Notes: a model not told the origin generated them from the letters alone. Positions 1 to 7,278 are shown, counted from the stretch's first letter. The stretch: DNA of 9,750 nucleotides from Clostridiales bacterium (GCA_019418195.1 DYCJ01000045.1:1-9750); one strand, 5' to 3'. Numbers and translations are program-made.

Positions 1-235
1 CTACAAATGCATACGGACGCACATTTCTTGTCAAATTCGGAATAATCACACAGACACACGAAGAGACAATCCTGCCATCAATAACATTAACAATCAGATG
101 ATGATTTTCATCAGATATGATTACTTCCCATACGGCAGACAGATGATCCGACTGTTCAGGAATCATGTCCTCATGCAAATCAAGATACAATTTCAATATT
201 TCTTCCAAATCTTGACTTTCCGCTTCGCGTACCAT
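1..235 (-). CDS. GNAT-family N-acetyltransferase, N-terminal part (runs off the left edge)
   Basis: An open frame starts at an ATG (233-235) and runs without a stop for 78 codons to the left edge, so the 3' part is missing. The product begins MVREAESQDLEEILKLYLDL and later has DENHHLIV, DGRIVSSCVCVIIP and NLTRNVRPYAFV. This is the usual GNAT beginning: a first strand with 'REA..-D', helices, then two adjoining strands with a 'G.IV' turn. The acetyl-CoA pyrophosphate-binding loop (Q/R-x-x-G-x-G/A) would lie beyond the edge and cannot be checked. The start follows the cobS stop by 17 bp and has GAGAGG 6 nt upstream, so it is probably co-transcribed with the cobalamin genes. The substrate is unknown and no cobalamin role is established. 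The family call is recognition from the N-terminal half only. Confidence 0.8.
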   Translation of the reverse strand, partial: MVREAESQDLEEILKLYLDLHEDMIPEQSDHLSAVWEVIISDENHHLIVNVIDGRIVSSCVCVIIPNLTRNVRPYAFV

Positions 236-241
236 GACGAT

Positions 242-247
242 CCTCTC
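242..247 (-). promoter_or_regulatory. Ribosome binding site of the GNAT gene
   Basis: GAGAGG on the minus strand lies 6 nt before the ATG at 235. It supports that start. The site sits in the 17-bp gap between the cobS stop and the GNAT start. Confidence 0.6.
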
Positions 248-252
248 ATCTC

Positions 253-1038
253 CTATATTATCTTCCCGCCCAGCACGATCACCGCCAACATCGCCAGCTC
301 ACACATCTGCAGGAAGTATCCCGCCAGATCCCCCGTCGTTCCGCCGAACTTCTTTCTGCTCATCCAGTAATAATAGGCAAACACCAGAAGAGCCGCCGCG
401 ATCACTGCCGCTGCTCCGATCACAAAAGCGCCGCCCTGCTGCCACCCGAGATACAGCATGATCCCCGCACAGATACATGCCCATATGATAAGCACGATGC
501 GCACTCTCTTTTTCTGTGCTCCGTCCTGAAATGTCCGAAGCAGCCCGCTGTTTTTAGCCGGATGAAAGGACACGACCGAGATCCCGCTCAAAGCTCTTGA
601 AAGAGGATACATACAGGCAGCTATCGGCAGCATGTAAGACTCTGCCTCACTCCACAGCGCCAGTACCGCCACAAAATAGACACACAGCCCGATCACCGCA
701 AATGCTCCCGTATGCGGATCTTTGAGTATCTGCAGTTTCTTTTCTCTGTCGCCATAAGAACTGATCGCATCGATCGTATCCGCATACCCGTCCAGATGGA
801 TACCGCCCGTGACCAGAACAGGAATCAGAGACATCACCGCGGCGAAGAAGAACTTTCCGCAGGATGTATACTCTAAGAGAGCGTATCCGATGCCAAACTG
901 GAGTATCCCTGTTATCACGCCGACAACAGGAAAAAAACACATCGCATACTTCATATTTTTTTCATTCCAGTCCACGGTCGGAACGGGGATTTTGGAATAC
1001 ATAGATATAGCTATGGCCAGTGAATTTAACAGACGCAT
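253..1038 (-). CDS. cobS: Adenosylcobinamide-GDP ribazoletransferase (cobalamin 5'-phosphate synthase)
   Basis: CobS joins adenosylcobinamide-GDP with alpha-ribazole (or its 5'-phosphate), the last assembly step of the nucleotide loop. It is an integral membrane enzyme. The 261-residue product has the usual family length. Signature segments are GGIHLDGYADTIDA (78-91) and DPHTGAFA (107-114), whose Asp residues fit metal and pyrophosphate binding, and FGGTTGDLAGYFLQ near the C-terminus (231-244). Hydrophobic stretches at about 33-53, 113-129, 134-152, 180-198, 203-224 and 246-258 fit a multi-pass membrane protein. The ATG has GGGAG about 9 nt upstream. The gene follows the cobT stop by 30 bp, consistent with its CobT partner supplying alpha-ribazole phosphate. 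Confidence 0.96.
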   Translation of the reverse strand: MRLLNSLAIAISMYSKIPVPTVDWNEKNMKYAMCFFPVVGVITGILQFGIGYALLEYTSCGKFFFAAVMSLIPVLVTGGIHLDGYADTIDAISSYGDREKKLQILKDPHTGAFAVIGLCVYFVAVLALWSEAESYMLPIAACMYPLSRALSGISVVSFHPAKNSGLLRTFQDGAQKKRVRIVLIIWACICAGIMLYLGWQQGGAFVIGAAAVIAAALLVFAYYYWMSRKKFGGTTGDLAGYFLQMCELAMLAVIVLGGKII

Positions 1039-1068
1039 TTCATATTTCTCCCTTTCCTCACAATGCTG

Positions 1069-2145
1069 CTACTCAAACTCCTCATACTGCTCTATATGGA
1101 TCTCATCAAATGTACCCATCTCGCGGTAGACAGCGAGCCCCATCTCAAGCAGCGGAATTGCTGCCACTGCTCCGCTTCCCTCGCCAAGCGACATGTTACA
1201 TTCGATATAAGGAGAAAGCTTCAGTGCCTCAAGCACCATACCTCCTGCCGGCTCTCCTGACTTATGGGAAGGCATCATGTAGTCTGCTGCCGCAGGACAC
1301 AGTTTTGCCGCGCAGAGAGCTGCCACTGAAGAGATAAAACCGTCAATGATCACGGGGACGTGGTACAGCGCTCCTCCGAGGAACACGCCTGCCAGACCGG
1401 CAATGTCCAGACCTCCCACTTTGGAAAGCACATCAAGAACATCCTCATTGTCCGGCTGATGCAGTTCGATCGAGCGGCGGATCACGTCAATCTTCCGGTT
1501 CAGTCCCTCAGAACTTAAACCTGCGCCGCGACCTGTCACTTCCGCGGCATCCCGCTCAAGGAGTACAGCTGCTACAGCGCTGCTCGTCGTGGTATTTCCG
1601 ATACCCATTTCTCCTGTAGCAAGCAGATCGTACCCCTGTCCGGCCAGTTTTTCAACCATATGTATTCCCGTGAGTACTGCCTGCGCCGCCTGTCCCCTCG
1701 TCATTGCAGGTTCAAGAAGCATATCTTTTGTCCCGCTCATCACCTTGTACTCCGGCTTTGTCACTGCTGGCACATCCACCGCCATTCCGATATCCACCGG
1801 GAAAAGTTCCACGCCCGCGATCTCTGCCATCAGACATACACTTGTTGCGCGCCGGGTAAAGTTCTCAGCCACAATGGCAGTCACTTCCTGTCCGGTCTGA
1901 GTCACACCCTCGGCAACCACTCCATTGTCCGCGCACATAATAACGAGGCCTTTTTTCCTGATCGTATAGTCCGCTTTTCCTCTGATCCCGGCCATGCGCA
2001 CCACCGCCTCTTCCAGTTTTCCCAGACTGTTCAGCGGCTTTCCGACTGTCTTCCAGTGTGCTTTTGCCGCCTCCATACTGTTCTGGTCAGCAGGACGTAT
2101 TTCTTCCATTTTCTGTTGTAACTTTTCCTCATACTCCTCAGACAT
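1069..2145 (-). CDS. cobT: Nicotinate-nucleotide--dimethylbenzimidazole phosphoribosyltransferase
   Basis: CobT transfers phosphoribose from nicotinate mononucleotide to the lower-ligand base, giving alpha-ribazole 5'-phosphate for CobS. With the ATG at 2145 the product is 358 residues, normal for the family. Visible hallmarks are GKPLNSLGKLE near residues 35-45, CADNGVVAEGV (71-81), GEMGIGNTT (178-186), GRGAGL (205-210) and LGEGSGA (320-326), in which Glu322 corresponds to the known catalytic Glu317 of Salmonella CobT. A GTG two codons upstream (2149-2151) is also possible, but it would leave only 3 nt behind the GGAGG site, whereas the ATG has 9 nt, so I prefer the ATG. No lower-ligand synthesis gene (bluB or bza) is in the window, so which base is used cannot be told. 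Confidence 0.96.
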   Translation of the reverse strand: MSEEYEEKLQQKMEEIRPADQNSMEAAKAHWKTVGKPLNSLGKLEEAVVRMAGIRGKADYTIRKKGLVIMCADNGVVAEGVTQTGQEVTAIVAENFTRRATSVCLMAEIAGVELFPVDIGMAVDVPAVTKPEYKVMSGTKDMLLEPAMTRGQAAQAVLTGIHMVEKLAGQGYDLLATGEMGIGNTTTSSAVAAVLLERDAAEVTGRGAGLSSEGLNRKIDVIRRSIELHQPDNEDVLDVLSKVGGLDIAGLAGVFLGGALYHVPVIIDGFISSVAALCAAKLCPAAADYMMPSHKSGEPAGGMVLEALKLSPYIECNMSLGEGSGAVAAIPLLEMGLAVYREMGTFDEIHIEQYEEFE

Positions 2146-2154
2146 TTTCACTTT

Positions 2155-2159
2155 CCTCC
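2155..2159 (-). promoter_or_regulatory. Ribosome binding site deciding the cobT start
   Basis: GGAGG on the minus strand is 9 nt from the ATG at 2145 and only 3 nt from the in-frame GTG at 2151. The spacing argues for the ATG as the main start. Confidence 0.7.
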
Positions 2160-2208
2160 GCTCTTTTCTGTATAATATTCATTAATGCATTCCATCGTAC
2201 TGTGTCGG

Positions 2209-3690
2209 TTACCGCACCAGAGTCCGCTCCCACTCATGACAGCGCCCGACGAACCGACGGACGAATTCCGGCACGGACGGCAGATACAGATGAGGATAAC
2301 CGGCAAACAGGTTTTCTCTCATATGAATACAGTTCCACTTTCTCTTCCCGTCCGGTTTTACCGCCATACAGTCCGTACCCGCCTCGGTACTGTCCCAGTA
2401 ATGGAATTCATGTCCTCTTATAGTTTCTCCGGTAAGGAGCCAGTCAGCTTCTTTATCGGCTATTATATTGACATAACCAAAGCGTACCAGTTTTCCCGTG
2501 GGGTAGGTCTTCCCTTTTATCACACCTGCCATAGGATATACACGTCCGTTTCTGTCTTCCAGTTCCTCATGCAGATACATAAATCCGCCGCACTCTGCAA
2601 GACAGGGCATCCCTGCGTCCAGAGATTTTCTGATCCCATCCAGCAGCCCTCTGTTTTCGGAGAGCCTTTTGCCGTAAAGCTCCGGATATCCGCCGCCAAG
2701 GATCAGACCGCTGATATTTTCCGGCAGTTCTTTATCACGCAGCGGGCTGAAAGGCACCAGTTCGCATCCCATTTCTTCCAGAAGTTCCAGGTTCGCCTTA
2801 TAATAAAAGCAGAACGCCTCATCCCGGGCAATCCCGATCCTGAGCCGCTTCTGCCCCTCTTTCCTGTCTTTTCCATCTCTGACAGAGCATCCGTCTCCCA
2901 TCAGGCTATTTTCCGTCAGTCCATTTTCCTCCAGTCCATATCCGTCCGCCGGATGTACTGACCGCTTTTCTTCTGGTTCCAGTTCCGGCGCCGCCTGCGC
3001 GATAGAGAGTATCTGATCCAGATCCACACTCTCATTCAGTATCCTGCCGGCTCGTTCTGTCTGTTCTTTCAGATTCTCCAATTCCTGCGGAGTTACAAGC
3101 CCAAGATGACGGCTCTCCAGACGAAAGGATTCGTCTTCGGGGATATATCCCACCACGGGAATGTTGTATCCGGACTTTTTCATTTCCTGCTCAAGCATGT
3201 CTTTCAGTCTGGGATAAAGCATCTTTGACACTCGGTTGAGCAGTATTCCACGGATATTGCTGTCTTCCCGAAATTCGACGATTCCTCTTACAAGCGCTGC
3301 AAGAGAAAGCGCCGCTCCCCTGCAGGGAACTACAAGTATAACCGGAATCTGAAGTGTCCTTGCCACATCGTAGGAGCTTCCCGCATCCGTATCCGTCCCG
3401 CGGCCGTCATAATATCCCATGACGCCTTCTGTTACGGTGATATCCGCACCGGCAGTATGCCGGATAAACCCATCGGTCATCTCGTCTTTCTCAGAAAAGA
3501 ACAGATCCAGATTTCTTGAATCCACGCCCAGCACTTCTCTGTGGAACATAGGATCGATATAGTCCGGTCCGCATTTGCAGGCCCGCACTCCCATACCTCT
3601 CTCCCTGAATGCGCACATCAGACCACAGGAGATGGCTGTCTTCCCGCTGCCGCTCGCCGGAGCGGCGATCAATATTCTGGGAATCTTCAT
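2209..3690 (-). CDS. cbiA: Cobyrinic acid a,c-diamide synthase (glutamine-hydrolysing)
   Basis: CbiA amidates the a and c side chains of cobyrinic acid using ATP and glutamine. The 493-residue product has two domains. The N-terminal synthetase domain (about 1-230) carries the P-loop AAPASGSGKT (9-18), CKCGPDYIDPMFH (38-50) and EGVMGYYDG (88-96). The C-terminal class I glutamine amidotransferase domain (about 283-485) carries GLILGGGYPELY (328-339), the nucleophile Cys367 in AECGGFMYL, GHEFHYWD (426-433) and a likely catalytic His467 near the end. CobB-type proteins are usually about 450-465 residues; the surplus lies in an acidic, low-complexity linker (about 233-282) with a tandem pentapeptide repeat. 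The start overlaps the cbiET stop as ATGA, and GGAAG lies 9 nt upstream. A CobB (aerobic hydrogenobyrinic acid) role is unlikely in this cobalt-early cluster. Confidence 0.96.
   Translation of the reverse strand: MKIPRILIAAPASGSGKTAISCGLMCAFRERGMGVRACKCGPDYIDPMFHREVLGVDSRNLDLFFSEKDEMTDGFIRHTAGADITVTEGVMGYYDGRGTDTDAGSSYDVARTLQIPVILVVPCRGAALSLAALVRGIVEFREDSNIRGILLNRVSKMLYPRLKDMLEQEMKKSGYNIPVVGYIPEDESFRLESRHLGLVTPQELENLKEQTERAGRILNESVDLDQILSIAQAAPELEPEEKRSVHPADGYGLEENGLTENSLMGDGCSVRDGKDRKEGQKRLRIGIARDEAFCFYYKANLELLEEMGCELVPFSPLRDKELPENISGLILGGGYPELYGKRLSENRGLLDGIRKSLDAGMPCLAECGGFMYLHEELEDRNGRVYPMAGVIKGKTYPTGKLVRFGYVNIIADKEADWLLTGETIRGHEFHYWDSTEAGTDCMAVKPDGKRKWNCIHMRENLFAGYPHLYLPSVPEFVRRFVGRCHEWERTLVR
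2908..2937 (-). repeat. Two 15-bp tandem units in cbiA encoding GLEEN-GLTEN
   Basis: Two adjoining 15-bp units, 2923-2937 (coding GLEEN) and 2908-2922 (coding GLTEN), differ at only 2 of 15 positions. The codons after them read SLMGD, a possible third, decayed unit. The repeat lies in frame in the linker between the synthetase and glutaminase domains of CbiA, residues 252-261, so the reading frame is kept. Confidence 0.75.
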
Positions 3691-4976
3691 CTGCCCGCAC
3701 TTCCTTCCGTCTCATCCTCATTTTTCTGTATCTCTCCGCCTGCGGAAATGATGTACACAGGATTCTGTCCTGTCATCATGTGGTATCTTCCGAGTACACG
3801 GGCACGCGAAGCCATGATCTGTGTGATCTGAGCATATCTTAACAGTCCTTCTTCTATTGCATCCATAGCTTCGCCGACTGTCTCAAGTGATATGGCATTG
3901 ATCACGATCCTCACTGCCGGATTCTTATTAAGTACAGTGCACAGGATATCCCTGAGATTTCCAGAACTTCCTCCGATAAACACATGAGTCGGAGGTTCCA
4001 GCTCTCGAAAAGCCGCCGGCGCCTCCCCCTCTATGATACGTATTCCATCTGCCCGGAATTTCCTCCTGTTTTGTTCCAGGAGCTTTACCGCCTCCGGCTT
4101 TTTCTCAACGGCATACACCCGGATCCGGTCACCGGAAAGGGCTGCTTCGACAGACACCGAACCTGTTCCAGCTCCCACATCGTACACTACCGCATTCGTC
4201 GTAAGCTCCATCTGTGCCAGGCTGACAGAACGTACTTCTGCTTTCGTCATCGGCACATTTCCACGGATAAATTCTTCATCCCGGATGTGCGGTCCTGTTC
4301 TCTCATCCGGGTGCGGATTCAGGATCATAGCCACACATAAACCATCTGCCTCATCTCCCGAAAAATCACTGGGATTTCCGGATACGATTCGCTCATCCGG
4401 ATAAGACAGCCTGCTGCCGATATGTACAGTCACATCATTCATCCCGTATTCCTTAAGCTGTGTGATCATCTTCGTCCCGGCATCTTTACCACCCAGGAGG
4501 AGAAATGTCTTCCTGCTTTTATTCACTGTCTGTATAAAATTTTCTTCCTGTCCGTGAAGGCTGATCACAGTTCCGTCTTCCCATGTTGTTTTCAGCCGTG
4601 CAGCAAGGCAGACGACAGAGGAAATCCCCGGGATCATTTTCACCTCAAAGCGGTCAGGATATGATGCAAACATCTCCGAGAGCTTCTTTGCCCCGCTGTA
4701 GAATCCGGTATCTCCGGAGAGCAGCACCGCGATGCAGGCGCATTCAGGATGCGATTCTGAATATGCAAATATCTTGTCTGCATTGTATTCACACACCTCC
4801 GGCATATGGGCCTCCTGTCTGTCAGTTCCATACCGCACATTCCGCGCAGAATCGAGCATCCGCTGTGCACCGATCATACAGCCGCAGGCACGGATCGCCT
4901 CTGCCGCCTCCACAGTCATGGATTCCCTGCTGCCCATACCGATTCCGATCAGAAAAATCTTCTGCTTTTTACACAT
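3687..4976 (-). CDS. cbiET: Bifunctional cobalt-precorrin-7 C5-methyltransferase / cobalt-precorrin-6B C15-methyltransferase (decarboxylating)
   Basis: This is a fusion of CbiE and CbiT. CbiT methylates C15 and decarboxylates the C12 acetate of cobalt-precorrin-6B; CbiE then methylates C5 to give cobalt-precorrin-8. The 429-residue protein has a CbiE part (about 1-215) of the tetrapyrrole methylase fold: KIFLIGIGMGS (6-16), LLSGDTGFYSGA (85-96) and MIPGISS (114-120). The CbiT part (about 232-410) is a Rossmann methyltransferase: VPMTKAEVRS at its start (241-250), the SAM-binding loop YDVGAGTGSVSVEAA (265-279), and HVFIGGSSGNL (331-341). The order is the same as in CobL of the aerobic pathway, but CbiA, CbiK and CbiD nearby place it in the anaerobic route. 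The start overlaps cbiH by 8 bp, with GAGGG about 7 nt upstream. Confidence 0.95.
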   Translation of the reverse strand: MCKKQKIFLIGIGMGSRESMTVEAAEAIRACGCMIGAQRMLDSARNVRYGTDRQEAHMPEVCEYNADKIFAYSESHPECACIAVLLSGDTGFYSGAKKLSEMFASYPDRFEVKMIPGISSVVCLAARLKTTWEDGTVISLHGQEENFIQTVNKSRKTFLLLGGKDAGTKMITQLKEYGMNDVTVHIGSRLSYPDERIVSGNPSDFSGDEADGLCVAMILNPHPDERTGPHIRDEEFIRGNVPMTKAEVRSVSLAQMELTTNAVVYDVGAGTGSVSVEAALSGDRIRVYAVEKKPEAVKLLEQNRRKFRADGIRIIEGEAPAAFRELEPPTHVFIGGSSGNLRDILCTVLNKNPAVRIVINAISLETVGEAMDAIEEGLLRYAQITQIMASRARVLGRYHMMTGQNPVYIISAGGEIQKNEDETEGSAGR

Positions 4977-5700
4977 CCTTATACCCTCTCGGCGTTACCA
5001 TCCTGCCATTTAGTTCCATTGTATTTGAGTTTCCGATAAATACTGTCGTAAACATATCCACCTGTGTGTCTTTCAGCCGTTCCAGCGACAGAATTTCATA
5101 TGTTTCTCCGTCTCTTCCGATATTTCTGACGATACCGCATACGGTCTCCGGGTTCCGATATTCCAGTATCATCCCGCAGGCTTTCCTTAGATAATCTGCG
5201 CGTTTTTTACTGGACGGATTGTAGATACATAGCACAAAATCAGCTTCTGCCGCCGCCCGGATGCGCTTCTCGATCTTGTCCCACGGCGTAAGCAGATCGC
5301 TCAGACTGATCACTGCAAAATCATGCATCAGTGGCGCCCCAAGGACCGCAGCTCCGCCGGATGCTGCCGTAATGCCCGGTACGATTTCGATTCCCACATC
5401 CGGATAGTCCTTCCCGATCTCACAGATCAGACCTGCCATACCATAGATTCCTGAGTCTCCACTGCACACCATTGCCACGTCCCGGCCTTTCTGCGCCTCT
5501 TCAAATGCCATCCTGCAGCGGTCAGCCTCTTTGCGCATGGGTGTGCTCAAAAATGTCTTATCCGGGAATTCCTCCCGTATAAGATCGATGTACACTGTAT
5601 ATCCGATGATCACCGGGCACTTCTCCAGCACTTTCTTCGCCCGTATCGTCATCTGGTCGGCCGCTCCCGGTCCCAGCCCTGTCACATAGATCTTACTCAT
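4969..5700 (-). CDS. cbiH: Cobalt-factor III / cobalt-precorrin-3B C17-methyltransferase (ring contraction)
   Basis: CbiH adds the C17 methyl group from SAM and carries out the ring contraction that yields cobalt-precorrin-4. The 243-residue product has the tetrapyrrole methylase landmarks KIYVTGLGPG (3-12), VCSGDSGIYGMAG (78-90), IVPGITAASGGAA (106-118), GAPLMHDFAVISLSDLLTPW (121-140), NPSSKKR (161-167), GNSNT (223-227) and MVTPRGY (234-240), which together are specific for CobJ/CbiH. The frame stays open upstream to 5826, but those 42 extra codons lie inside cbiF, resemble nothing in the family and would remove the normal N-terminus, so I start at the ATG at 5700. No extra C-terminal iron-sulfur domain, as in CbiH60 of Bacillus megaterium, is present. 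The gene follows cbiF by 34 bp. Confidence 0.96.
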   Translation of the reverse strand: MSKIYVTGLGPGAADQMTIRAKKVLEKCPVIIGYTVYIDLIREEFPDKTFLSTPMRKEADRCRMAFEEAQKGRDVAMVCSGDSGIYGMAGLICEIGKDYPDVGIEIVPGITAASGGAAVLGAPLMHDFAVISLSDLLTPWDKIEKRIRAAAEADFVLCIYNPSSKKRADYLRKACGMILEYRNPETVCGIVRNIGRDGETYEILSLERLKDTQVDMFTTVFIGNSNTMELNGRMVTPRGYKDV

Positions 5701-5702
5701 TG

Positions 5703-5714
5703 TCCTTATGCTCC
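5703..5714 (-). promoter_or_regulatory. Ribosome binding site of cbiH
   Basis: On the minus strand GGAG (5711-5714) lies 10 nt before the ATG at 5700, followed by AAGGA (5703-5707), which is too close to be ideal. The site marks the true cbiH start inside a longer open frame. Confidence 0.55.
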
Positions 5715-5734
5715 ATTTCTCTGTATTTTGATAT

Positions 5735-6514
5735 TCACTGCTCTTTGTCTTTCTGCATTGGCACGGATGCGTCACGGAATTCTGTCGTGAACGACGGATC
5801 ATAGAGCTTCGAGCGGTCGTACTCACTGCCCAGCACTCTGCCCACTACGATAAGCGCCGTCTTGGTCACATTTTCCTTTGCGGCAGTCTCCGCAAGATCT
5901 TGTACTGTACAATGAAGTACTTTTTCTTCCGGCCATGTCGCTTTGTAGACAATAGCCGCCGGTGTGTCCGCCGGGTAACCGCCGCAGACCAGCTCAGCGG
6001 AAAGCTCCTTCAACATTCCCGTACTTAAGAAGATCACCATTGTAGCCTGATGCGCGGCAAAGCTTCGGATCGATTCCCTCTCCGGTACAGGCGTACGCCC
6101 TGCCATCCTTGTGATCACCACCGACTGAGAAACTCCAGGCAGTGTATATTCCGCATTCAGAGCTGCCGCTGCCCCGCAGAATGAGCTCACTCCCGGGCAT
6201 ACCTCGTAAGGAATATCCAGTTTCTCCAGTTCATCCATCTGTTCCCGGATCGCACCGTACAGACACGGATCTCCGGTGTGGAGACGGACAACTTTCTTTC
6301 CAGCCCGTTCACCCGCAGTCATGACCTCCATCACTTCTTCCAGTGTCATCTTTGCGCTGTTGTAGATCTCGCAGTCTTCTCTGCAGAGAGACAGAAGTCC
6401 CGGATTGACAAGAGATCCGGCATAGACCACGATATCAGCCTCTTTTAACAGATTCTGTCCCCGGACCGTAATGAGATCTTCTGCCCCCGGGCCCGCTCCT
6501 ACAAATGTGATCAT
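5735..6514 (-). CDS. cbiF: Cobalt-precorrin-4 C11-methyltransferase
   Basis: CbiF methylates C11 of cobalt-precorrin-4 with SAM, giving cobalt-precorrin-5A. The 259-residue product is typical in length and has ITFVGAGPGAEDLITVRG (2-19), VYAGSLVNP (30-38), HTGDPCLYGAI (79-89), CPGVSSFCGAAA (106-117), TRMAGRTPVPE (135-145), YKATWPEEK (190-198) and SKLYDPSFTTEFR (235-247), all hallmarks of CobM/CbiF. The start overlaps the cbiL stop as ATGA, and a perfect AGGAGG lies 9 nt upstream (6524-6529) within cbiL, so translation is probably coupled. The next enzyme of the route, CbiG, is usually near but is not encoded here. Confidence 0.97.
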   Translation of the reverse strand: MITFVGAGPGAEDLITVRGQNLLKEADIVVYAGSLVNPGLLSLCREDCEIYNSAKMTLEEVMEVMTAGERAGKKVVRLHTGDPCLYGAIREQMDELEKLDIPYEVCPGVSSFCGAAAALNAEYTLPGVSQSVVITRMAGRTPVPERESIRSFAAHQATMVIFLSTGMLKELSAELVCGGYPADTPAAIVYKATWPEEKVLHCTVQDLAETAAKENVTKTALIVVGRVLGSEYDRSKLYDPSFTTEFRDASVPMQKDKEQ

Positions 6515-7278
6515 CCTTCTTTTCCTCCTGTCTGTTTTTCTTTTACCACGAGCAGAGAATAATACCCCGCCTGTTCCGGGATCTCCTGTGCTCCGGAGTA
6601 AATCTTCTCATTCTCCATCCCACAGTTTTCCACCATCACCGCGTCCATTCCCTTCTCTGTCAGCAGACGCTTTACTTCGCCCATCTTTCTGCCCGCTTTC
6701 ATGAGTACTTTCGTCCCCGGCAGATTCAGGCTTTCTTCAATGTCATAGGATGCCGGAAGCACATGAAGTTCCTGACGGTTCTCAACAAGCGGGATATCCA
6801 TACGCGCCGCCGCCGCACAGAACGACGGAATGCCCGGTATGATCTGTGTACTATACCCTGCGCGTTTCAGGCGCTTGTGTACATACATACATGTAGAATA
6901 TACCGTGGGATCCCCCAGAGTGAGAAAGACTACGTTTTTATCTTCATCCAGCAGTTGTGCGACCGCCGCCGCATCCTGGTCATGGATTGCTTTCAGTCTT
7001 TCTTTCTCTTTGATCATAGGCATCGGGAGATAGATCCTGTCTTTTTCTGTCGTCTCAGGCGATGCCCCGGCCGCGATCTGGTAAGCCACGCACCGCTCCA
7101 GATAAGCCGCATTTCTCCTGTCTTCGCTTCCTGCCGTCTCATACACCGGCACCTCCAGCGTACTGTCTGACACAGGTATGGCGATCACGCTGCACTCTTC
7201 TATCGCGCGGACCGCCTTTAATGTCATAAGCTCCGGTTCTCCCGGACCGACACCTGCTCCTGTAAATATTCCGCTCAT
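6511..7278 (-). CDS. cbiL: Cobalt-factor II / cobalt-precorrin-2 C20-methyltransferase
   Basis: CbiL methylates C20 of the cobalt-containing factor II made by CbiK, using SAM. The 255-residue product has the family order of motifs: TGAGVGPGEPELMTLKAV (6-23), FLTLGDPTVYST (118-129), IIPGIPSFCAAAAR (146-159), VLMKAGR (191-197) and the C-terminal strand YYSLLVVKEK (239-248). The 'GPGEPELMTLKAV' start and 'LGDPTVYST' separate it from CbiF and CbiH. The start overlaps the cbiD stop as ATGA, with GAGGAG 6 nt upstream (7285-7290). The last residues (KQTGGKEG) are a short polar tail. Confidence 0.96.
   Translation of the reverse strand: MSGIFTGAGVGPGEPELMTLKAVRAIEECSVIAIPVSDSTLEVPVYETAGSEDRRNAAYLERCVAYQIAAGASPETTEKDRIYLPMPMIKEKERLKAIHDQDAAAVAQLLDEDKNVVFLTLGDPTVYSTCMYVHKRLKRAGYSTQIIPGIPSFCAAAARMDIPLVENRQELHVLPASYDIEESLNLPGTKVLMKAGRKMGEVKRLLTEKGMDAVMVENCGMENEKIYSGAQEIPEQAGYYSLLVVKEKQTGGKEG

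Noticed and set aside
2169..2176. TGTATAAT on the plus strand, like a -10 box
   Set aside because: It would drive transcription into the antisense strand of cbiA and has no suitable -35 box.
2185..2961. 258-codon open frame on the plus strand
   Set aside because: It is fully antisense to cbiA apart from its first few codons, matches no family I recognise, and is explained by the low stop-codon frequency opposite a GC-moderate gene.
5329..5335. GCCACTG on the minus strand, like the B12 box of cobalamin riboswitches
   Set aside because: It lies inside the conserved GAPLMHDF segment of cbiH and has no surrounding riboswitch helices. Other copies of this 7-mer, on the plus strand near 1163, 1321 and 8185, also lie within genes and are antisense to them.
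5701..5826. 42-codon N-terminal extension of cbiH
   Set aside because: It overlaps the end of cbiF in another frame, has no family similarity, and the ATG at 5700 gives the normal CbiH N-terminus with a ribosome binding site.
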